NCBI GenBank assembly: GCA_000717735.1
Contig: JOBE01000107.1
Span: 1-10,132, forward strand
Length of the DNA: 10,132 bases
Reading direction: 5' to 3'
Source of the DNA: Streptomyces griseoluteus
GTDB taxonomy: Bacteria > Actinomycetota > Actinomycetes > Streptomycetales > Streptomycetaceae
The notes below the pieces were generated by a model, which saw nothing but the letters and a program-made list of their open reading frames with translations, had not been told where the DNA came from and did no database searches. Shown one piece after another: positions 1-7,876 of this stretch (position 1 is its first letter; every line of letters begins with the position of its first letter). The translations under genes and the position numbers were made by a program.

Positions 1-3
1 GCG

Positions 4-735
4 TCAGGCGGGGTCGGCGGGCGACGCCGGTACGTCGGCAGGCTGCGGAGCCCATAGGTCCGCGGGCTCAGCCGGAGCCGATACGTCCGCAGCCTCCGCC
101 GGTGCCGGTACGTCGGTGAGCGCCCCGTAGGGCAGGCCGAGTTCGCGTTCCGCCGTGGTGAGGGGCATGCGGGTCACGGCCGCCGGGCGGTTGCTCCGGT
201 CGGTGTTGGCGTGGGCGCCGAGGCCGTCGAGCACCACCAGGATCTGGATGGCGGCGGCACGCGGGTCGTCGGTGCGGAACTCGCCCCGCTCGACGCCCTC
301 GCGGATCAGCTGCTCCAGGCGGTCGTCGTTGGCGAGTTCCTGTTCGGCGACCCGCTCGCGCAGGACGGGCCGGTAGCGGCTGAGATGCCGGGCGTTGATC
401 CAGAGGCGGCTGATGTCGTCGTACGCCTCGCCCGCGGAGAGGGTGAAGTAGCGCGCGAGGTACTGCGCGGGGGTGCCGTGCGGGCGGTCGGCGGGCAGCA
501 GTGCGTCGAGTTCGCCGGTGGCGGCCACGCTGAAGGCCTCGCCCACCAGGTCGTCCGCCGAGGGGAAGTAGTGGCTGATGAGGCCGGGGCGGACGGCGAG
601 TTCCTCGGCGATCCGCCGCAGGGTGACGCACTCGAGCCCCTCGGTCAGGGCGACGCGTGCCGCGGTCTCCACGATCTCCGCCCGCCGGGCTTCCGGGCTT
701 TTCCGAACTCGCTTGCGCTGGACGCTTGACGACAT
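4..735 (-). CDS. TetR/AcrR-family (BetI-like) transcriptional repressor
   Basis: A 243-residue DNA-binding repressor, probably a dimer controlling the divergent permease/hydrolase pair and itself. Residues about 15-60 form the TetR N-terminal domain, with the helix-turn-helix covering VTLRRIAEELAVRPGLISHYF. The aromatic-rich ligand domain follows to about residue 200. The general layout (RRAEIVETA start, SHYF at the end of helix 3) resembles BetI-type regulators. The frame stays open far upstream, but I chose the ATG at 735 because the HTH lies at the normal distance from it and a good promoter sits 7 bp before it. No Shine-Dalgarno sequence is present, so the mRNA is probably leaderless. The last ~38 residues are a Pro/Ala/Asp-rich low-complexity tail (DVPAPAEAADVSAPA and similar) not typical of the family. 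The ligand is unknown. Confidence 0.93.
   Translation of the reverse strand: MSSSVQRKRVRKSPEARRAEIVETAARVALTEGLECVTLRRIAEELAVRPGLISHYFPSADDLVGEAFSVAATGELDALLPADRPHGTPAQYLARYFTLSAGEAYDDISRLWINARHLSRYRPVLRERVAEQELANDDRLEQLIREGVERGEFRTDDPRAAAIQILVVLDGLGAHANTDRSNRPAAVTRMPLTTAERELGLPYGALTDVPAPAEAADVSAPAEPADLWAPQPADVPASPADPA
26..116. repeat. Three imperfect 13-bp direct repeats in the TetR C-terminal tail
   Basis: GCCGGTACGTCGG occurs at 26-38 and 104-116, with the variant GCCGATACGTCCG at 77-89. On the coding strand these give repeated Asp-Val-Pro/Ser-Ala units in the Pro/Ala-rich tail of the TetR protein. They look like a small in-frame expansion inside the gene rather than a separate element. 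Copy number may vary between strains (inference). Confidence 0.7.
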
Positions 736-742
736 ACCCGGG

Positions 743-771
743 ATGCTATTGAGTGTGCGACCAATAAGCAA
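743..771 (-). promoter_or_regulatory. Probable sigma-HrdB-type promoter of the tetR gene, leaderless
   Basis: Read on the minus strand, TTGCTT (771-766) is followed by a 17-bp spacer and TAGCAT (748-743). Seven bases then separate it from the A of the ATG at 735. This fits the actinobacterial -35/TANNNT pattern with transcription starting at the start codon. The absence of a ribosome site upstream of the ATG agrees with a leaderless transcript. Confidence 0.6.
747..766. promoter_or_regulatory. Candidate TetR operator (TATTG-N10-CAATA palindrome)
   Basis: The inverted repeat TATTG (747-751) and CAATA (762-766) occupies the spacer between the -35 and -10 boxes of the regulator promoter, in the 69-bp gap between the divergent tetR and permease genes. 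A dimer bound here would block its own promoter and probably the permease promoter, for which TTGACG at 726-731 is a weak -35 candidate. Position and symmetry are seen directly; binding is inferred. Confidence 0.5.
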
Positions 772-804
772 GCAGGTGGGCACGACACGCATCCGGAGGG
801 CCGC

Positions 805-2259
805 ATGGCTTCCACAATCCCCGACCCGCACCCGGGCTCCCCGGGCGGCAGAGTCGTCGCACAGGCCGCCGACCGGCCCGCCCGCATCGAGGCCCACGGC
901 ATCGACCACATCCCCGACGCCGAACGCCACGGACACCCCCGTGAGCTGTTCTCCGTCTGGGCCGCGGCCAACGTCAACTACCTCAGCCTCGTCATCGGCG
1001 GCGCCCTCGTCCTGATGGGCCTGAGCCTCTGGCAGGCCCTCGCCGTGACCGTCATCGGCAACCTCTTCTGGCTGCTCCCCGGCCTCCTCGCCACCTCCGG
1101 ACCGGCCGCGGGAGCGCCCAGCGAGGTGATCACCCGGGCCGTGTACGGAGTCCTCGGCAACCGCGCGAACAACGCGATCGGCGGCTGGCTCGTCTCCGTC
1201 TGCTACTTCGCCCTCAACCTGGCCGCCGCGGCGACCGCCGCCTTCGCGCTCGTCGAGAAGGCCGGCGTCACGGCGAGCACTCCCGTCAAGGTCGCCGTCA
1301 TCATGGTCATCGCCGCCCTCACGCTGGCCATCAGCGTCTACGGGCACGCCTTGATCATCAAGCTGTACCTGCCGATCACCCTGGCCCTCGCCGGCGCCTT
1401 CACGGTCGTCGCGTTCGCCGTCCTGCGGCACGCCGACTTCTCGTACGCCCCCGAGGCGCCGCTCGCCGGAGTCGAGCTCTGGGCCCTCCTCCTCGCGGGC
1501 ACCACGATGATCGCCTCGGGCCCGCTCTCGTACACCACGAGCGCCGACTTCTCCCGCTACCTGCCCCGTACGGCCTCCAGGAAGGCGATCACCGGCTGGA
1601 CCGCCCTCGGCGCCTTCCTGCCCAGCGTCGTCGTCTGCGCGCTCGGCGCCTTCGCGGCCACCGCCGTCGACATGACCGACCCGCAGACCGCGCTGCAGGA
1701 GATCCTGCCCGGCTGGTTCGTCCCGGTCTTCCTGCTCGCCCTGGTCCTCGGCACGATCTCCATCAACGCCCTGACCGCCTACAGCGCCGGACTCGCGCTC
1801 CAGGCCGTCGGCTTCCGCATCCGCCGCTCGGTCAGCGTCCTCTTCGACGGCGCCGTCGCGGTCGCCCTCACCCTCTACGGACTGCTCGTCTCCCAGTTCC
1901 TCGACACCGTCAGCAACGCCCTCCAGGTGATCGTCGTCCTGGTCGGCCCCCTGATGGCCGTGTACGCCACCGACGTCCTGCTGCGCCGCGGCCGCTACGA
2001 CGGCCCCGCGCTCTCGGACGAGACCCCCGGCAGCCCCTTCTGGTACACCGCGGGCGTCAACCCCGCCGGTGCCCTGGCCCTCGTCGCGGGCGTCACCGCG
2101 GCCGCCCTCTGCGTCAACACCCTCTACACGGGCCCGATCGCCGCCGCCCTCGACGGCGTCGACCTCTCCCTCCCCGTCGGCATGCTCGTCTCCGCCGCCC
2201 TCTACGCCCTCCTCATGCGGAACGACCGCACCCTGCGCGCCGCCCGGGCGGGCGCGTGA
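805..2259 (+). CDS. NCS1-family permease (cytosine/purine/hydantoin type)
   Basis: A 484-residue polytopic membrane transporter with about 12 hydrophobic segments, the usual size for NCS1 (purine-cytosine permease-like) cation symporters. The hydrophilic N-terminus leads into an HGID-x5-ER-x2-HPREL-F block at about residues 31-49, followed by the WAAANVNYLSLVIGGAL first membrane helix, a signature of the cytosine permease branch. The ATG at 805 is preceded by GGAGGG (795-800) at good spacing. It is probably transcribed together with the C45 hydrolase, whose GTG overlaps this stop by 4 bp (GTGA), so transport and hydrolysis are likely coupled. It diverges from the TetR gene, its probable repressor. 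Substrate specificity cannot be read from the sequence: a nucleobase, a hydantoin-like ring or another small N-containing nutrient are all possible. Confidence 0.9.
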   Translation: MASTIPDPHPGSPGGRVVAQAADRPARIEAHGIDHIPDAERHGHPRELFSVWAAANVNYLSLVIGGALVLMGLSLWQALAVTVIGNLFWLLPGLLATSGPAAGAPSEVITRAVYGVLGNRANNAIGGWLVSVCYFALNLAAAATAAFALVEKAGVTASTPVKVAVIMVIAALTLAISVYGHALIIKLYLPITLALAGAFTVVAFAVLRHADFSYAPEAPLAGVELWALLLAGTTMIASGPLSYTTSADFSRYLPRTASRKAITGWTALGAFLPSVVVCALGAFAATAVDMTDPQTALQEILPGWFVPVFLLALVLGTISINALTAYSAGLALQAVGFRIRRSVSVLFDGAVAVALTLYGLLVSQFLDTVSNALQVIVVLVGPLMAVYATDVLLRRGRYDGPALSDETPGSPFWYTAGVNPAGALALVAGVTAAALCVNTLYTGPIAAALDGVDLSLPVGMLVSAALYALLMRNDRTLRAARAGA

Positions 2260-3341
2260 ACAGCCGTACGACCCTCCGGATCACCGGCGCCACGCCCCGG
2301 CGGCGTGGCGAGGACCGGGGCCGGCAGGCCCGCGCCGGCATCACGCGCGCGTGGCGGGTGTACGAGGAGCTCTTCACGACCGTCGCCGCCGCGAACGCCC
2401 GGACGCTCGACGTGCCCGCACTCGCCCTCCGTTGCGTCGACGCGACCCGCGCCTGGGCGCCGGAACTCGTCGAGGAGATGGAAGGGGTCGCCGAGGGCGC
2501 GGGAGTGCCGTTCTGGACGATCGCCGCGCTCAACGCGCGCACCGAGATCCTCGCCGAGGCCGGTGCGCCCCGCACGGGGGAGTGCTCCACGCTCGTCCAC
2601 GGCGGAGACGCCCGGACCACCGGCGGTCAGTGCTGGGACTGGCACGACGAACTCGCCGACGCCTGGCACCTCCAGACCGTCACCGGGGACGTCCACGGCT
2701 TCGCCGGGATCACCGAGCACGGCATCCTCGCGAAGATCGGCGTCAACGAGGCCGGTGTTGGCGTGCTCTTCAACATCCTCGGCCACCGGGAGGACGCGGC
2801 GGGCGGGGTCCCCGTGCACCTGGTCGCCCGTCAGGTCCTCGGCACAGCCGGGTCGTTCGACGAGGCGGTCGGGATGCTGACGAGCGCCCCCGTCTCGGCC
2901 TCCACCGTCCTCACCGTGGTGACCGCCGACCGGGCCGCGTCGGTCGAACTCGCCCCGGCCGGCTCGGCCGTGGTCGCCCCCGACGGGCGGGGCCGGCTGG
3001 TGCGGACGAACCACTTCCTCACCCCGGCCCTCGCAGCCGGGGAACTGCGCGGCCGCCGGGACCCGGAGACGTACGACCGCCACCGGCTGCTCACGGAACG
3101 GCTCCGCGGTCACGCCGGTCCGGCCGGCCCGGACGCGCTCGTGAGCCTGCTCGCCGCCCACCGGGACGACGGTGCCGAGGTCTGCTGCCACGCCCCCGCC
3201 GAAGGGGTACTGGGCAGCCGCTGGGCGACCCTGGCCACGGTCGCGGTCGATCCGGCCGAGCGGCGCCTCATGGTGCACGACGGCGGACCCTGTACGGCGG
3301 GCCCGGAGACCTGGACCCGGCTGGAGGCGCCGGGACGCTGA
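2256..3341 (+). CDS. C45-family autoproteolytic acyltransferase/hydrolase (Ntn fold)
   Basis: A 361-residue homologue of the acyl-CoA:6-aminopenicillanic acid acyltransferase (IAT) family, which self-cleaves to expose an N-terminal cysteine and then cleaves or forms amide bonds. The predicted nucleophile is Cys110 (GEC-STLV). Eighteen residues later comes W127-D128 of GQCWDW, the same spacing as Cys103 and Asp121 of fungal IAT (recalled). TNHF at 251-254 matches the oxyanion-hole Asn motif. AKIGVNEAG (159-167) and the closing CCHAP...DGGPC region also fit the family. Oddities are Glu109 where IAT has Gly at the cleavage site, and Cys126 where IAT has Asn in GQNWD. No signal peptide is seen, so it should be cytoplasmic. 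The GTG start overlaps the permease stop and lacks its own strong ribosome site, implying translational coupling. The substrate is unknown; simple amide or peptide hydrolysis is more likely than penicillin synthesis. Confidence 0.88.
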   Translation: MNSRTTLRITGATPRRRGEDRGRQARAGITRAWRVYEELFTTVAAANARTLDVPALALRCVDATRAWAPELVEEMEGVAEGAGVPFWTIAALNARTEILAEAGAPRTGECSTLVHGGDARTTGGQCWDWHDELADAWHLQTVTGDVHGFAGITEHGILAKIGVNEAGVGVLFNILGHREDAAGGVPVHLVARQVLGTAGSFDEAVGMLTSAPVSASTVLTVVTADRAASVELAPAGSAVVAPDGRGRLVRTNHFLTPALAAGELRGRRDPETYDRHRLLTERLRGHAGPAGPDALVSLLAAHRDDGAEVCCHAPAEGVLGSRWATLATVAVDPAERRLMVHDGGPCTAGPETWTRLEAPGR

Positions 3342-3351
3342 GACGCGGCCG

Positions 3352-3397
3352 GTCACCGAGGGCCGGTCACCCCGGTTCCGTCACCCCGGCCCGTCAC
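3352..3397. repeat. Four GTCAC direct repeats at the convergent gene junction
   Basis: GTCAC occurs at 3352, 3366, 3380 and 3393, a 14/14/13-bp period, filling the gap between the converging C45 hydrolase and amidotransferase genes and entering the last codon of the latter. Outer arms GGCCGG (3361-3366) and CCGGCC (3386-3391) could make a GC stem with a 19-nt loop. There is no U-tract, so a bidirectional terminator role is only possible. Confidence 0.45.
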
Positions 3398-4080
3398 GCC
3401 CGTCCGGCCGCCGCCTCCACGAGCCCCCGCATCACCCGCAGGTCCTCGCCCATCTCCGGATGCCACTGCACGCCGAGCGCCCAGGCCGGGGCGGCCAGTT
3501 CCACCGCCTCCACCGTGCCGTCCTCCGCGTGGGCCGAGGCGGCGAGCCCGGCGCCGAGCCGGTCCACGGCCTGGTGGTGATAGGTCGGGACCTCGGTGAG
3601 TTCGGGCACCAGGGAGGCGTACCGGCTCCCCGGGACCGGCTTCACCGGGTGCCGGCCGATCACCCCGACCGCCTCCACGTGTCCGTCCAGGTGCTGGACG
3701 AGGGTTCCGCCGAGCGCCACGTTGAGGAGCTGCATGCCCCGGCAGATGCCGAGCAGCGGGGTCCCGGAGGCGAGGGCGGCGCCGATCAGGGCGAGCTCCC
3801 AGGAGTCCCGCTCCCGGGCGGGCGGGCCGGTACGGGGGTCGGGCTCGGCCCCGTACCGTACGGGCTCGACGTCCGCCCCGCCCGCGACGACGAGCCCGTC
3901 GAGCCGGGCCACGACCGCCGCCGCGGCCTCCGGCCCGTCCGGCGGCAGCATCGTCGCGAGCCCTCCGCTCTCCTGGACGAGCCGGGGATAGGGGGCGGGC
4001 AGCAGCGCGGCCCGCATGTCCCACACCCCCCACCGGGCCTGGTCGAGGTAGGTGGTCACGCCGATGAGCGGCTTGGTCAC
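3394..4080 (-). CDS. PuuD-like gamma-glutamyl hydrolase (class I glutamine amidotransferase-like)
   Basis: A 228-residue class I GATase-fold hydrolase of the peptidase C26 / gamma-glutamyl-GABA hydrolase family, cytoplasmic. The nucleophile elbow GICRGMQ places Cys113. VQWHPE supplies His207 and Glu209 to complete the triad, and an AGGADVEP loop (66-73) and YHHQAV are typical of PuuD. The GTG at 4080 is preferred over the ATG at 4107 because GGAGGA (4087-4092) lies 6 bp before it and the protein then begins TKPLIGVTTY, as homologues do. It lies 48 bp after the ethanolamine-type permease gene in the same direction. In this setting it most likely splits gamma-glutamylglycine into glutamate and glycine, the last step of the pathway (inference); gamma-glutamyl-GABA is the alternative. 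Confidence 0.92.
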   Translation of the reverse strand: MTKPLIGVTTYLDQARWGVWDMRAALLPAPYPRLVQESGGLATMLPPDGPEAAAAVVARLDGLVVAGGADVEPVRYGAEPDPRTGPPARERDSWELALIGAALASGTPLLGICRGMQLLNVALGGTLVQHLDGHVEAVGVIGRHPVKPVPGSRYASLVPELTEVPTYHHQAVDRLGAGLAASAHAEDGTVEAVELAAPAWALGVQWHPEMGEDLRVMRGLVEAAAGRA

Positions 4081-4128
4081 GGAACATCCTCCAGTGGTGC
4101 GGAGCATCGGTGGATCGGTCGCGTCGGA

Positions 4129-5574
<1,446 letters not shown>

Positions 5575-5693
5575 GGCAGCGTCAGCTCCCCGCAGCGGGC
5601 CCAATGGATTGGAGCCATACCTTTGCGGTGGCCGCCGGGGGAGCGCAACCCCCCTGCGTTACTTTCGGGTTACGGGGGGAGGCCCGGGCGCAC
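5575..5693 (-). promoter_or_regulatory. Leader between GntR gene and permease: alternative G/C hairpins and an inverted repeat
   Basis: This 119-bp gap separates two co-oriented genes. On the transcript (minus strand) a C6 run (5679-5674), a G6 run (5654-5649) and a C5 run (5641-5637) follow each other. The G6 run can pair with either neighbour, giving a 19-nt-loop or a 7-nt-loop hairpin but not both. No U-tract follows. A further inverted repeat, CCAATGGATTGG (5601-5612), lies nearer the permease start. The region could terminate the gntR transcript, attenuate it, or bind a regulator. Confidence 0.4.
5658..5673 (-). promoter_or_regulatory. GlnR-box-like pair GTAAC-N6-GTAAC
   Basis: On the minus strand GTAAC-CCGAAA-GTAAC fits one a-site/b-site pair of the Streptomyces GlnR box (gTnAC-n6-GaAAC, recalled); the b-site matches four of five bases. 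A second pair that would make a full four-part box is not present on either side. A GlnR site ahead of an ethanolamine permease would make sense for nitrogen control, but a single pair can arise by chance. Confidence 0.3.
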
Positions 5694-6422
5694 TCACGTC
5701 AGGAACCCCCGCAGCAGCGCCGCGGTGCCCGCGCAGTGCTCCCGCATCACCTCGCGGGCCGCGTCCGCGTCCCCGTCGAGCACCGCCTCCACCAGGGCGG
5801 TGTGCTGGTGCTGGGAGTGCTCCAGGTTGCGTACCAGCAGGGGGATGCAGTCCAGGAGGTCGTTCACCGTGGCCCGGACCGCCGCGTACTGGGCCGTCAG
5901 GGTCGGCGAGCCGGACAGCTCGGCGAGCGTGAGGTGCAGCAGGGTGTCCTGGCGGCGGTAGTCGGCCAGCGGGGCGTCATGGGTCGCGGCCACGGCGGTC
6001 CGCAGCCGCTCGACGCCCGCCGCGTCGAGCCCGTGGGCCGCGCAGAGACCGGCGGCCCCCACCTCGAGCACCTCCCGGAAGCGCAGGGTGTCCTCCATGT
6101 CGACCGAGGCGATCCGGCGGCGCAGCTCGTCCTCGTCGGCGGTCTGTGTCCGCGGGAGGACGAAGGTTCCGCCGTACCGGCCGCGCCGGCTCTCCACGAG
6201 CCCCTGCTCCTGGAGGACCTTCAGGACCTCGCGCAGGGTCACCCGGCTGATCCCCATCCGGTCGGCCAGCTCCCGCTCGGCGGGCAGCCGCTCCCCGCCC
6301 GGCACGAGACCGAGCCGCACCACCTGGAGGATCTGCTCCAGGGCCTCCTCGAAGCCGTTGCCCGCCCGTACCGGCCGCAGCACGGGCGTCAGCCGGTCCG
6401 CCGATTCACTCGTACTGGCCAC
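5694..6422 (-). CDS. GntR-family transcriptional regulator, FadR/FCD subfamily
   Basis: A 242-residue regulator. The winged-helix domain spans about residues 22-88, with GERLPAERELADRMGISRVTLREVLKVLQEQGLVESRRGRYGGTFV being close to the GntR consensus. The all-helical FCD ligand domain spans about 112-235. The FCD metal/ligand residues appear to be present: Asp159 and His163 (QDTLLH), His207 (HQHTALVEA) and His229. The GTG at 6422 is preceded by GGAGAAGGGG-type sequence. It sits between the permease/hydrolase genes downstream and the divergent glnA4-like operon, so it is the obvious local regulator of both arms. The 16-bp palindrome in the divergent region is the likely operator. The effector is probably a pathway intermediate or ethanolamine itself (inference). 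Confidence 0.93.
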   Translation of the reverse strand: MASTSESADRLTPVLRPVRAGNGFEEALEQILQVVRLGLVPGGERLPAERELADRMGISRVTLREVLKVLQEQGLVESRRGRYGGTFVLPRTQTADEDELRRRIASVDMEDTLRFREVLEVGAAGLCAAHGLDAAGVERLRTAVAATHDAPLADYRRQDTLLHLTLAELSGSPTLTAQYAAVRATVNDLLDCIPLLVRNLEHSQHQHTALVEAVLDGDADAAREVMREHCAGTAALLRGFLT

Positions 6423-6447
6423 GTTCGTGTTTCCCCTTCTCCGGGAC

Positions 6448-6477
6448 TTCCCAAGTAATGGTCTTCCGCAATACCTT
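6448..6477 (+). promoter_or_regulatory. Candidate promoter of the glnA4-like operon
   Basis: TTCCCA (6448-6453), an 18-bp spacer and TACCTT (6472-6477, fitting TANNNT) would start transcription near 6484, leaving a leader of about 28 nt that contains the AAGGAGGAG ribosome site (6496-6504). The -35 match is only four of six, so this is a weak call. Confidence 0.35.
6460..6475. promoter_or_regulatory. Candidate GntR/FCD operator, 16-bp imperfect palindrome
   Basis: GGTCTTCCGCAATACC is self-complementary at 12 of 16 positions (GGT-x-TT-x-C / G-x-AA-x-ACC). It begins with the GGTC typical of FadR-type sites (such as TGGTC...GACCA, recalled). It overlaps the spacer and -10 box of the candidate glnA4 promoter in the 89-bp gap between the divergent regulator and catabolic operon, where a repressor site would be expected. 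Binding is inferred. Confidence 0.5.
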
Positions 6478-6511
6478 ATGACTTCCGGCAGGCCGAAGGA
6501 GGAGCAATCCC

Positions 6512-7876
6512 GTGGCAGACCGCAAACCCCCGCTCGCCGTCGAGGAGCTCCGAGCCCTCGTCGCGAGCGGCGAGATCGACACCGTCGTCCTGGCCTTCCC
6601 CGACATGCAGGGACGGCTCCAGGGCAAGCGGTTCGCCGCCCCGTTCTTCCTGGACGAGGTACTCGGCCACGGCACCGAGGGCTGCAACTATCTTCTGGCC
6701 GTCGACACCGAGATGAACACCGTCGACGGCTACGAGATGTCCTCCTGGGACCGCGGCTACGGCGACTTCGCCATGCACCCCGACCTCACCACCCTCCGCC
6801 GCCTCCCCTGGAACGAGGCCACCGCCATGGTGACCGCGGACCTCGCCTGGGGCGACGGCACCCCCGTCGTCGCCGCGCCCCGGCAGATCCTCCGCCGCCA
6901 GCTGGAGCGCCTCGCGGAGCACGGCTTCACCGCCCACGTCGGCACCGAACTCGAGTTCATCGTCTTCAGGGACAGCTACGAGCAGGCGTGGGACGCGAAC
7001 TACCGCGACCTCACCCCCGTCAACCAGTACAACATCGACTACTCCGTCCTCGGTACCGGACGCATCGAACCCCTCCTGCGCCGCATCCGCAACGAGATGA
7101 CCGCCGCCGGACTCACCGTCGAGTCCGCCAAGGGCGAGTGCAACCCCGGCCAGCACGAGATCGCCTTCAAGTACGACGAGGCCCTCGTCACCTGCGACCG
7201 GCACGCCGTCTACAAGACGGGCGCCAAGGAGATCGCCGCCCAGGAGGGCTACTCGCTCACCTTCATGGCGAAGTACAACGAGCGCGAGGGCAACTCCTGC
7301 CACATCCACCTCTCCCTCCAGGATCAGGAGGGGACGAACGTGATGGCAGGCGGCGACGAGCACGGCATGTCCGAGACCATGCGGCACTTCCTCGCCGGAC
7401 AGCTCGCCGCCCTCCGCGACTTCTCCCTCCTCTACGCCCCCAACATCAACTCCTACAAGCGGTTCCAGCCCGGCTCCTTCGCCCCCACCGCCGTCGCCTG
7501 GGGCCACGACAACCGCACCTGTTCGCTCCGGGTCGTCGGCCACGGCCGCTCCACCCGCTTCGAGAACCGCCTCCCCGGCGGCGACGTCAACCCGTACCTG
7601 GCCGTCGCCGGTCTGGTCGCCGCTGGACTCCACGGCATCGAGCAGCGCCTCGAACTCCCCCCGCCCTGCACCGGCAACGCCTACACCGCCGAGTACGCGC
7701 ACGTGCCCACCACCCTGCGCGAGGCCGCCGAACTCTGGGAGACCAGCGAGATCGCCAAGGCCGCCTTCGGCCCCGAGGTCGTCGCCCACTACCGCAACAT
7801 GGCCCGCGTCGAACTCGACGCCTTCGACGCCGCCGTGACCGACTGGGAACTGCGTCGTTCCTTCGAACGCCTGTGA
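6512..7876 (+). CDS. glnA4: Glutamine synthetase-like gamma-glutamylethanolamide synthetase (GlnA4-like)
   Basis: A 454-residue type I glutamine-synthetase-fold ligase. It probably joins glutamate to ethanolamine using ATP, as described for GlnA4 (SCO1613) of Streptomyces coelicolor (recalled). The N-terminal beta-grasp domain is followed by the catalytic domain. Visible metal/ATP/glutamate motifs are TELEF (145-149), GECNPGQHEIAF (208-219), NSCHIHLSL (261-269), NSYKRFQPGSFAP (313-325), WGHDNRTCSLRV (330-341) and RFENRLPG (349-356). True GS-I enzymes usually have GSGMHxHxS and RPPDPSANPY where this protein has GNSCHIHLS and RFENRLPGGDVNPY, and the adenylylation-loop tyrosine motif is absent. 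This marks an amine ligase rather than an ammonia-assimilating GS. The GTG at 6512 follows AAGGAGGAG at 7-bp spacing. It is the first gene of an operon with the ALDH and SDR. A polyamine ligase (GlnA3/PuuA type) is the main alternative. Confidence 0.9.
   Translation: MADRKPPLAVEELRALVASGEIDTVVLAFPDMQGRLQGKRFAAPFFLDEVLGHGTEGCNYLLAVDTEMNTVDGYEMSSWDRGYGDFAMHPDLTTLRRLPWNEATAMVTADLAWGDGTPVVAAPRQILRRQLERLAEHGFTAHVGTELEFIVFRDSYEQAWDANYRDLTPVNQYNIDYSVLGTGRIEPLLRRIRNEMTAAGLTVESAKGECNPGQHEIAFKYDEALVTCDRHAVYKTGAKEIAAQEGYSLTFMAKYNEREGNSCHIHLSLQDQEGTNVMAGGDEHGMSETMRHFLAGQLAALRDFSLLYAPNINSYKRFQPGSFAPTAVAWGHDNRTCSLRVVGHGRSTRFENRLPGGDVNPYLAVAGLVAAGLHGIEQRLELPPPCTGNAYTAEYAHVPTTLREAAELWETSEIAKAAFGPEVVAHYRNMARVELDAFDAAVTDWELRRSFERL

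Noticed and set aside
736..1431. Upstream in-frame extension of the TetR gene on the minus strand
   Set aside because: The frame is open only because of GC bias. The extension is Gly/Asp/Arg-rich, runs antisense to the permease, and the HTH is correctly placed from the ATG at 735.
2202..3356. A 384-codon minus-strand frame opposite the C45 hydrolase
   Set aside because: The plus-strand frame contains the full C45 motif set; the opposite frame is a low-complexity shadow.
6512..7876. Housekeeping glutamine synthetase (GlnA)
   Set aside because: The signature motifs are altered, the adenylylation motif is missing, and the gene is co-transcribed with ALDH and SDR genes in a catabolic operon.
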